Shown: positions 40,925-47,115 of the stretch, piece after piece
How positions within the stretch are numbered: position 1 is the first letter of the stretch
Layout of the letters: the number at the start of each line of letters is the position of its first letter
Assembly: GCA_045600585.1 (NCBI GenBank)
Contig: JAZRYE010000010.1
Coordinates: forward strand, 1 to 47,115
Length of the DNA stretch: 47,115 bases
Direction of reading: 5' to 3'
From: JAZRYE01 sp045600585
Lineage (GTDB): Bacteria > Bacillota_I > Bacilli_A > RFN20 > CAG-826
Position numbers and translations under genes: made by a program
The notes under the pieces: generated by a model
The model's database searches: none
What the model was told of the DNA's origin: nothing
The model's input: only the letters and a program-made list of their open reading frames with translations

Positions 40925-42157
40925 ATGAGCGAAAATGTTAAATTAGCAATTGTTGGTCTAGGTCAAAGAGGATATAGCATGCTTTCAACTTTTATCCATG
41001 TTGATGGAGTTGATATTATTGCTGTATGTGATGTATATGAAGACCGCGTTGAAAAAGCCGCTCAATATTTAAAAGAGAACGGCAAAGAAGAACCAACAAA
41101 ATATTTAGACTTTAATGAGATGTTAAAAGACAAAAACATTGAAGCTGTATTTGTTGCTTCATCTTGGGAAGATCATATTAATCAATCTATTGCATGTATG
41201 GAACATCATATTCCTGTTGGCATGGAAGTAGGTGGAGCATATTCAGTTAAAGATTGCTGGAGATTAGTCAAAACATATGAAAAGACAAAGACTCCAATAA
41301 TGTTAATGGAAAACTGCTGCTACGATAGATTTGAATTATTATCTACAAATTTAACTAGAAAAGGTTTACTCGGTGATGTCGTCTATGCTCATGGAGCTTA
41401 TTCGCATGATTTACGTGGCGAAGTTACTGGTGGCAAAGTAAATAGACATTATCGTTTAAGAAACTATATCTCTCGTAACTGTGAAAACTATCCAACTCAT
41501 GAACTCGGTCCTATCGCAAGATTAATGAATGTTAATCGTGGAAACCGATTAGTTAGTATCTCTTCTTTTGCAACTCCTTCAAAAGGACTTGAACAATATA
41601 CTTATGACGATAGATGCCCAGATAAATCACTTAAAGGTCAAAAATTTAAGCAAGGCGATATCATTACAACAGTTATTACCTGCGAGAATGGTGAAATTAT
41701 CACAATGACACTAGATACAACATTACCTGGATATTATTCCCGTGACTTTATTGTCAAAGGAACTAAAGGCTTAACAAAACAAGAAAATGACATGGTCCTT
41801 TTAGATGGCAAATATTCTGAAGCATGGCAACCAGATCCATCTAAATTCTTACCAGATTATATTCATAATGCGAAAGAATTTGATCAATACTTACCAAAAT
41901 ATTGGAGAGAAATCACTGAAGAACAAAAACGCACAGGCCATGGTGGTATGGATTTATTGATGCTTCAAGAATTCATTAAATGCTTAAAAGAAAAATTACC
42001 AATGCCAATTGACGTATATGATGCAGCAGCATGGTATGCGATCACTCCTTTAAGTGCAAAATCGATTAAAAGAAATGGTAAACCATACAAAATCCCTGAT
42101 TTTACAAGAGGTAAATACAAAACAAACAAGCCTTTTGATGTTGTAGATTTTGATTAA
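40925..42157 (+). CDS. Gfo/Idh/MocA-family protein resembling GH109 NAD-dependent glycosidases
   Basis: The N-terminal Rossmann fold has 'LAIVGLGQRGYSML' (residues 7-20, GxGxxG) and an Asp (CDVYEDR) for the NAD ribose. Instead of the EKP of dehydrogenases it has 'GMEVGGAYSV'. 'YPTHELGPIARLMNVNRGNR', 'RTGHGGMDLLML' and 'DVYDAAAWYAITPLSAKSI' are close to the conserved stretches of GH109 (known for alpha-N-acetylgalactosaminidase activity by transient oxidation with bound NAD). GH109 is therefore preferred over a plain dehydrogenase. It is intracellular and follows the radical SAM gene by 15 bases. It could process a terminal sugar of imported glycan, but it lies outside the main cluster. Confidence 0.7.
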   Translation: MSENVKLAIVGLGQRGYSMLSTFIHVDGVDIIAVCDVYEDRVEKAAQYLKENGKEEPTKYLDFNEMLKDKNIEAVFVASSWEDHINQSIACMEHHIPVGMEVGGAYSVKDCWRLVKTYEKTKTPIMLMENCCYDRFELLSTNLTRKGLLGDVVYAHGAYSHDLRGEVTGGKVNRHYRLRNYISRNCENYPTHELGPIARLMNVNRGNRLVSISSFATPSKGLEQYTYDDRCPDKSLKGQKFKQGDIITTVITCENGEIITMTLDTTLPGYYSRDFIVKGTKGLTKQENDMVLLDGKYSEAWQPDPSKFLPDYIHNAKEFDQYLPKYWREITEEQKRTGHGGMDLLMLQEFIKCLKEKLPMPIDVYDAAAWYAITPLSAKSIKRNGKPYKIPDFTRGKYKTNKPFDVVDFD

Positions 42158-42195
42158 TAAACATTAAAAATATTCATTTATAGCTTTGTTTAGTG

Positions 42196-42201
42196 TATTA
42201 T
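42196..42201 (+). promoter_or_regulatory. Possible -10 box directly before the ZIP transporter gene
   Basis: TATTAT ends seven bases before the ATG at 42209. No Shine-Dalgarno sequence lies between (TTTTGCC), so this would give a nearly leaderless message, like that suggested at 22830. The -35 position (42173-42178, TTCATT) is weak. Confidence 0.3.
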
Positions 42202-42208
42202 TTTTGCC

Positions 42209-43057
42209 ATGGAAACAATTCTTTGGATTATTTTAGTAACATCACTTGCCGGTATCGTTGGTACTGGATTGGGTGGTGTAATCGGAGCTTTATTTAAAAA
42301 AGACTCATCAAAGGTAACATCTTTGTTACTTTCTTTTGCAGCTGGAGTCATGCTTGCTGTTGTCTGCTTTGATTTGATGCAAGGAGCATTAAAACCTGGT
42401 GATGAATCGGTTGATGTTCCATGGTATCTTGTTGTTATTTTTGTTCTTGTTGGTTATTTCCTTGTTCAGGGACTTAATTATCTATTAGATAGACATACCA
42501 AAAAAGAAGTTGCTCATGTTAATGAATCACATCCAAAAGCTCATGATAGCTTAGATGAATTAATTCACGTTGACCATATTAATTATCATAAGAAAGGTAA
42601 TCAAAGACTATTCTTTGCTGGCGTTGTTATGGCTCTTGTCATTGCTTTGCATAATTTACCTGAAGGTATGGTTATTGGAGCAAGCTATGCTGAAGATGGT
42701 GCAGCTATTATAGGTGGAACCGGCTTGATTATGGCTATTGTTATTGGCTTCCATAATATTCCTGAAGGCATGGCGGTTGCTGTTCCTTTAATTAATGGTG
42801 GCATGAATAAATTTAAAGCAATCTTAATTACTGCTTGCACTGGTATTCCTACAGTAATTGGTGCAGTAGTTGGTTATTTACTAGGCTTAATAAGCCCTAT
42901 TATGTTATCAATTTGCTTATCTTTAGCTAGTGGAGCTATGCTATACGCAGTGTTTGGCGAACTCATTCCAGAATCACTCCTTATGTGGAAAAGTAAGCTC
43001 CCAGCTTTATTCTTATTAATCGGCTTATTAGTGGGCTTTGCATTAGTCCTTATTTAA
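42209..43057 (+). CDS. ZIP-family metal transporter (ZupT-like)
   Basis: The 282-residue protein has about eight transmembrane helices. The two metal-site helices carry 'HNLPEGMVIGASYAEDG' (about 148-164) and 'FHNIPEGMAVAVPLINGG' (about 182-199), the paired HNxPEG motifs of the ZupT/gufA branch of ZIP proteins. A His-rich loop ('DRHTKKEVAHVNESHPKAHD', then 'HVDHINYHKKGN') sits between helices 3 and 4, as usual for zinc or other divalent cation uptake. The gene is followed by a strong terminator at 43078. Transport direction is into the cytoplasm by family knowledge. Confidence 0.9.
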   Translation: METILWIILVTSLAGIVGTGLGGVIGALFKKDSSKVTSLLLSFAAGVMLAVVCFDLMQGALKPGDESVDVPWYLVVIFVLVGYFLVQGLNYLLDRHTKKEVAHVNESHPKAHDSLDELIHVDHINYHKKGNQRLFFAGVVMALVIALHNLPEGMVIGASYAEDGAAIIGGTGLIMAIVIGFHNIPEGMAVAVPLINGGMNKFKAILITACTGIPTVIGAVVGYLLGLISPIMLSICLSLASGAMLYAVFGELIPESLLMWKSKLPALFLLIGLLVGFALVLI

Positions 43058-43077
43058 TTAAATTCATACATATTATT

Positions 43078-43114
43078 AGACTTGTTCTTTATTTTATTGA
43101 ACAAGTCTTTTTTT
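43078..43114 (+). terminator. Strong Rho-independent terminator after the ZIP gene
   Basis: AGACTTGTTC (43078-43087) pairs perfectly with GAACAAGTCT (43099-43108) across an 11-base loop, followed by TTTTTT. Distance from the stop codon is 20 bases. Confidence 0.85.
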
Positions 43115-43127
43115 ATAATGATATAAT
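43097..43127 (+). promoter_or_regulatory. Possible promoter overlapping the upstream terminator
   Basis: TTGAAC (43097-43102) lies within the terminator stem, and TATAAT follows at 43122-43127 after 19 bases. Another TATAAT is at 43114-43119. GAAGGAG before the start at 43157 is the ribosome site. Confidence 0.3.
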
Positions 43128-43156
43128 TCATACATATTTGAAGGAGAACTATAACT

Positions 43157-44103
43157 ATGAAAAGAATTGTTGGTATTACCTTTGCTATCCTTATTTGTTT
43201 AGCTCTTGCTGCATTAGGAATCATTTTTAATCCCCCAGCATTTACTGAGTTACAAAAAGATACAATGATCATTCTTGCTATAGCTTGTGGAGTAAGTATT
43301 TTATATTGCTTTGTTGTTGGAGAAATATCTCGTAACAATTCTCAAATGGATAAGCTGTGGTCTATTACTCCAATTATTTATTCTTTAATTATTGTTATTA
43401 AAGGATGGGGCAATTATCGTTTATTAATTATGGCTGCAGTCATTGCGTTCTGGGGAGTTAGATTAACATATAACTTTGCTAAGAAAGGCGCATATTCAAT
43501 TAAATTCTGGAGTGGTGAAGAAGACTACCGCTGGGCATTATTAAGAAAGAATAAAATTCTTGGTAATAAATTTGTTTGGTGCTTATTTGATTTATTCTTC
43601 ATTTCTATTTATCAAAATGTTTTAGTACTTGCTATTACATTCCCTATGGTAGCTATCATGGAATCTACAGTAGCAATAAACTATTTAGACATTATTTTTG
43701 GCTTATTAGCGTTTGGTTTTGTCATCTTTGAATTAGTGCTGATAATCAACAAAGAAAGTTCTATAACAAGAGAAAAGAACTTATGAAAGATGGTACCCCG
43801 TTAAAGGATATCGAAGCACCTTATAATAAAGGATTTAATACAATGGGCATATGGAAATATTCAAGACACCCTAATTAATTATCCGAACAAATGATTTGGG
43901 TATCTTTATACCTATTTACTATTTCTGCTGGTGTATGCCAGTATGGCGTATTTAACTGGTCAATTGTTGGATGCATGTTTTTAGTTATGCTATTTCAAGG
44001 TAGTGCAGCATTAGGAGAAAGTATCTCTTCTGGTAAATATCCTGAATATAAAAATTATATTAAAACAACTTCCCAATTCATTCCTTGGTTTAATAAAAAA
44101 TAA
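43157..44103 (+). pseudogene. Broken DUF1295/steroid-5-alpha-reductase-like membrane protein gene
   Basis: The first frame (43157-43786, 209 residues) has about six transmembrane helices and 'LDKLWSITPIIYSL'-type residues of the DUF1295 family. The conserved second part lies in another frame. There, 'DNQQRKFYNKRKEL' (from 43741), 'KGFNTMGIWKYSRHPN', then after a TAA at 43876-43878 'LSEQMIWVSLYLFTISAGVC' and 'FQGSAALGESISSGKYPEYK' match the family's C-terminus. Two lesions are therefore present: a lost base near 43737-43741 and a stop where the family has Tyr (HPNY; TAT to TAA is one change). Intact homologues are roughly 260-310 residues long. The gene is probably non-functional. A good ribosome site (GAAGGAG) remains. 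Confidence 0.75.
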
Positions 44104-44125
44104 GATAATTTAAAAAAACAATATA

Positions 44126-44156
44126 AAAAGTATCGACACTCAACATCGATACTTTT
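44126..44156. terminator. Bidirectional terminator between convergent genes
   Basis: AAAAGTATCGA (44126-44136) and TCGATACTTTT (44146-44156) are perfectly complementary, with a nine-base loop. The A/T ends give a T-run in either direction. It serves the broken gene on the plus strand and the 451-aa lipoprotein gene on the minus strand. Confidence 0.8.
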
Positions 44157-44175
44157 AATTTGATTTTATTTGCGA

Positions 44176-45531
44176 TTAGAACAAATGATCTGATAATGTG
44201 ACATTTGCCTTTGCTTTAATGATGTTACCGCCTTCAGTTTTTTCAATTGAAGTTTCCCATTCAACTGTGACATAAACTGAAACATCTTTTTCAGCAACAA
44301 TATAATTGTTACCATCATCATCTGGTAAAACCATTAATCCTTCTGGAAGATTATCGCAGGAAATTTCAGCTAATATACATCCGTTGTCATAACTTTCAGC
44401 ATATTCATCAGCAACTTTGTCGTAATCCAATTGAGTTGTATAATAATACATTTCTACTGCAAGTGCGTCGTTTGCACTTAAATCAATTTCATAGTCTGTA
44501 AACTCTAAACCAGTGGATTTTGTTCTATCTTTTCCTAATAAATCAACGTATCCTTCACTAGAATAATATGTGCTATAGCCTGGAATATTTGAAATAGACT
44601 TTTTATCGCTTTCAATTGTAACGCCTTCAAAAACAGTTAAGTCACAATCAACTTCTTCTTCAAACTTTTCTTCTAAACAACCTTTTAACATGTCGTCTTT
44701 ATTTTTATATTCTTTTCTTTTGCCGTAAGTTAATGAATATTCAACACTCATTTCTTCTTCGATTTGAGGTTCTTCTGTTACAATGTGATCTTCATCGTAT
44801 AATGCAAAAGAGATATCGTGAATAAATACACCCCAAGGTTTGCTGTTTGTTGGGTCACCTTCGAACATGACCAACATTTCTTCGATTTCAAAATCGTATA
44901 CAGTAATTTCATCACCATTTGCATTAAATCCAAGATTTGAATTTTGATTGAAGTATTGTGAATACATAATGCCGTTGCCGTTTGTATCAATACCTGCAGT
45001 TAAGCCTGAATATGCAATGCTAGCTAAGTCTGCATATGCACTGATATCGTCTTCAGGATTCCATGAATCAACATCATAGTCTATATCTGTGCCATCCATT
45101 TCATTGTTTTCTTCGAAACTAATGATTTGCTTTCCGACAACCATTGCTGTTTCTTTCGTTTCGCTTTCGTATGTTTCAGTGAAGTTTCCTTCGCAAAATG
45201 ATTGTTTTTGTTTTGAATTAATTTCATAAACGCCATTATTATAGAATGTAAAAGAACCATCAAACTGTGAATATACAGTAACATATGGAGCAACTTTGCC
45301 TTGCATTATTTGTGTGCCGTTAATAGCAACTAATTTATCGGAAGTTAATTGTGAGGATAAATTATTTCTTGCTTCAAGATCTTTTCTTCCATTGTAGATT
45401 TCCTTGAATTCAACTTTATAACCGAATTCATCTCTATCCAAAACTTTATGTTGTGACTTTTTATTTCCACATGCTGCTAATGAAGCAGTGCAAAGGAATA
45501 AGCCCATTAAAATTGTTGTACTCTTTTTCAT
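44176..45531 (-). CDS. Unrecognised lipoprotein, tandem paralogue A
   Basis: The signal peptide and lipobox LAAC give lipidated Cys21. The mature protein is acidic and rich in Asp, Glu and Tyr, with mostly beta-type sequence. It shares its N-terminus ('TTILMGLFLCT.. LAACGNKK'), 'FGY.(V/I)EFKE', 'IDTNGNGI', 'YDFEIEEMLVM' and 'YGKR.EYKNKD' with the 453-aa protein encoded just upstream on the same strand. The two are therefore a tandem duplication that has diverged. No catalytic or known domain motif was recognised. It follows the other copy by 17 bases, with a GAGGT-type ribosome site (AAAGAGGTATT), so the pair is probably one transcript. Confidence 0.65.
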   Translation of the reverse strand: MKKSTTILMGLFLCTASLAACGNKKSQHKVLDRDEFGYKVEFKEIYNGRKDLEARNNLSSQLTSDKLVAINGTQIMQGKVAPYVTVYSQFDGSFTFYNNGVYEINSKQKQSFCEGNFTETYESETKETAMVVGKQIISFEENNEMDGTDIDYDVDSWNPEDDISAYADLASIAYSGLTAGIDTNGNGIMYSQYFNQNSNLGFNANGDEITVYDFEIEEMLVMFEGDPTNSKPWGVFIHDISFALYDEDHIVTEEPQIEEEMSVEYSLTYGKRKEYKNKDDMLKGCLEEKFEEEVDCDLTVFEGVTIESDKKSISNIPGYSTYYSSEGYVDLLGKDRTKSTGLEFTDYEIDLSANDALAVEMYYYTTQLDYDKVADEYAESYDNGCILAEISCDNLPEGLMVLPDDDGNNYIVAEKDVSVYVTVEWETSIEKTEGGNIIKAKANVTLSDHLF

Positions 45532-45548
45532 ATTTTTAATACCTCTTT

Positions 45549-46910
45549 TTACATGTAAATTTCATGCATTTCGCAATCTAATTCAATTTCAGCTTTTAAA
45601 ACAGTTAGATCACTTACTTTTTCTAAAGAAACTTTATATTCAATTTCGAACATAGTTCTTACGTTAGGTGCATCAGAATAAACATATTCAATGTCATCAG
45701 CATCTTTTACTTTAAGTAAATTTTCGACTAAATTTGAGTTTTTGATAGTTGCGTACACTTCATGGTTTGAATAATCTGCATAATAAATTTTATTGACTTC
45801 ATCATATTTTAGCGCAACAGTATATGCGTTTACTCTAAATGCTAATGCTTGTCCTTGAAGTAAACTAAATGAATTGCTACTAACATGTGCTGTTTGCTTT
45901 TTTAGTCCATCTGGCATTTCATCAAAAATACCATCTTGGTAATAGCTGTTAAACATACTCATTCCTGAAATTGTTGTTTTATCTGTATCAAGAACGCCAC
46001 CGTTATATAAATCAATATGTAAGTCAATTGATTCAGCAAAATGTTCTTCTTGCTGTGATTTAATGAATGCATCTTTGTTTTTGTATTCACTTCTTTTTCC
46101 ATATCCAAATTCATAAGAATTCTTTTCATAATGATAGGTTGATGGTTCGTTTGTTCTAACCAAGTTTTCATCATAATATTTAATATCATATTCATTTTGG
46201 AAAGCTTTTACTGGCTTACCTGTTAATGGGTTGCCATCAAGCATTACTAATGTTTCTGAAATATCATAATCATAGACATTGATTGTTTCGCCTGTTTTTG
46301 AGTAACCTGTTTGTGTGTTTGAAGTAATATCGATAAAATATATGATGCCATTTCCGTTTGTATCAATGCCAATTTGTCCAAGAGTTGCTAAATATGTTAA
46401 ACCAAACATATCGGCCATATCTCTTTCTTCAACCCAGGTGCCAACATTAATATAGTGTGATTCAGTAGTGCCATATTCATCAAATTCGTCTGAAACTGCT
46501 ATCATTTGATTTTTAACTATTAACATTGTTGTAGACTCGCGGTTGTTATATTTTTCTGTGTATTTTCCTTCAGTATAACAAATAGTCTTTGCAATTTCGG
46601 ATGTGGCTACGCCATTGCTAAACAATGTAATTTTGTTTTCACTTGTTTCTACTTCATAAGAATATTTTGAATAATAATAATATTCCTCTGATGTATCTTT
46701 GATACTGCTAATTTTGTTGCCTGAAACTTGATTAACCAAATTTCTTTGTGCTTCGTAAAGCTTTTTACCAGTAAAAACTTCTTTGAATTCAATATTGTAT
46801 CCAAAGTCGCCTTTACTTGGTTCTTTTGGGGCAATTTTTTTATTTCCACATGCAGCTAATGCACCGGTACAAAGAAACAAACCCATTAAAATTGTTGTAG
46901 TTTTTTTCAT
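45549..46910 (-). CDS. Unrecognised lipoprotein, tandem paralogue B
   Basis: First gene of the minus-strand pair. The lipobox LAAC gives lipidated Cys21 of 453 residues. Shared blocks with its neighbour include 'GDFGYNIEFKEVFTGKK', 'IGIDTNGNGIIYF', 'INVYDYDISETLVMLDGNP' and 'YGKRSEYKNKDAFI'. The C-terminal part contains 'RTMFEIEYKVSLEKVSDLTV', a beta strand pair also present in the other copy. No function can be named; it is probably a surface-exposed lipoprotein of a lineage-specific family. The ribosome site is a weak GAGG nine bases before the ATG. Confidence 0.65.
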   Translation of the reverse strand: MKKTTTILMGLFLCTGALAACGNKKIAPKEPSKGDFGYNIEFKEVFTGKKLYEAQRNLVNQVSGNKISSIKDTSEEYYYYSKYSYEVETSENKITLFSNGVATSEIAKTICYTEGKYTEKYNNRESTTMLIVKNQMIAVSDEFDEYGTTESHYINVGTWVEERDMADMFGLTYLATLGQIGIDTNGNGIIYFIDITSNTQTGYSKTGETINVYDYDISETLVMLDGNPLTGKPVKAFQNEYDIKYYDENLVRTNEPSTYHYEKNSYEFGYGKRSEYKNKDAFIKSQQEEHFAESIDLHIDLYNGGVLDTDKTTISGMSMFNSYYQDGIFDEMPDGLKKQTAHVSSNSFSLLQGQALAFRVNAYTVALKYDEVNKIYYADYSNHEVYATIKNSNLVENLLKVKDADDIEYVYSDAPNVRTMFEIEYKVSLEKVSDLTVLKAEIELDCEMHEIYM

Positions 46911-46927
46911 ATTTTAATACCTCATTC

Positions 46928-46959
46928 TTTGAATTATAATATTCAAAACTATAAAACAA
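46928..46959 (-). promoter_or_regulatory. Promoter region with inverted repeat for the lipoprotein pair
   Basis: On the minus strand, TATAAT (46933-46938) is preceded by TTGTTT (46954-46959) at 15 bases, slightly short. TTTGAAT (46928-46934) and ATTCAAA (46941-46947) form an inverted repeat across the -10 box, a possible operator. Confidence 0.4.
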
Positions 46960-47033
46960 AAGAAAAAATTCAATTAAATATCCATATTTGCAGGTGAGTG
47001 ATAAATTATAAGACTTAAAATGTATGTTAATGT

Positions 47034-47115
47034 TATAATTGTTTTGCTCATGAAAGGAAGAGCGTAAAGATTCTTTTCTGAGGGCATTATTAGCTTTGAC
47101 TTGGCGGTCCTAATA
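47034..47115 (+). promoter_or_regulatory. Possible promoter and start of an unassigned leader running off the window
   Basis: TATAAT at 47034-47039 is followed by GC-richer sequence than the surrounding DNA, including GCTC/GAGC (47047-47064) as a small hairpin. No open frame begins here. This may be the 5' leader or a structured RNA of a gene outside the window. I could not match it to a riboswitch or T-box class. Confidence 0.25.

Noticed and set aside
44126..44156. Attachment-site or transposon end at the perfect inverted repeat
   Set aside because: Its position between convergent stop codons and the A/T-rich ends fit a bidirectional terminator.

Overview
The window is a low-GC, gene-dense stretch that looks like the chromosome of an uncultured gut-type member of Bacillota (Bacilli, close to the Mollicutes/RF39/Erysipelotrichales side). 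The grounds are AT-rich codon use, strong AGGAGG-type ribosome sites, lipoprotein and Gram-positive surface-protein architecture, and no outer-membrane genes. TGG is used for Trp and TGA acts as a stop, so the standard bacterial code fits. The exact taxon cannot be fixed from sequence reading alone.

Region 1 (1-307) is the right end of a DDE-transposase insertion sequence, cut by the window edge. Region 2 (437-36428) is one co-directional ~36 kb cluster that reads as a glycan-capture and degradation locus. It holds a CUT1-type sugar importer (permease, lipoprotein binding protein, permease; 7951-11529). It also holds a GH43-like enzyme, two related clan GH-A glycosidases (one a lipoprotein, one cytosolic and fused to a defective SGNH domain), a GH106-like enzyme broken by a +1 frameshift and a compact GH37/trehalase-like enzyme. 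An AraC-type regulator and a short ABC ATPase followed by three unrecognised membrane proteins complete the intracellular part. Interleaved are five very large secreted, C-terminally anchored surface proteins (753-1055 aa) and three secreted IphP/MptpB-like cysteine phosphatases with the P-loop HC(A/S)VGRDRTG. Each phosphatase directly abuts a large surface protein, and the third carries an additional intact SASA-type carbohydrate esterase domain.

Three of the surface proteins end in the same unusual tail, KGCGGS + hydrophobic helix + RKE. No LPXTG motif is visible. The repeated pairing of an extracellular phosphatase with a multi-domain surface protein, inside a glycan locus, is the best candidate here for an undescribed system. 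A phosphorylated glycan or glycolipid is one possible target; this is inference.

Region 3 (36429-47115) is more mixed. It contains a minus-strand lipoprotein with a glycine-rich hydrophobic stretch followed by a coiled coil (36777-38642). Divergent from it is a regulator that combines a LexA-like N-terminal winged helix with a C-terminal LuxR HTH, preceded by an 18-bp palindrome and an SOS-box-like site. Then come a radical SAM protein, a GH109-like Gfo/Idh enzyme, a ZIP metal transporter, a doubly broken membrane methyltransferase/reductase-like pseudogene, and a tandem pair of paralogous lipoproteins on the minus strand. No rRNA, tRNA or CRISPR array was recognised.
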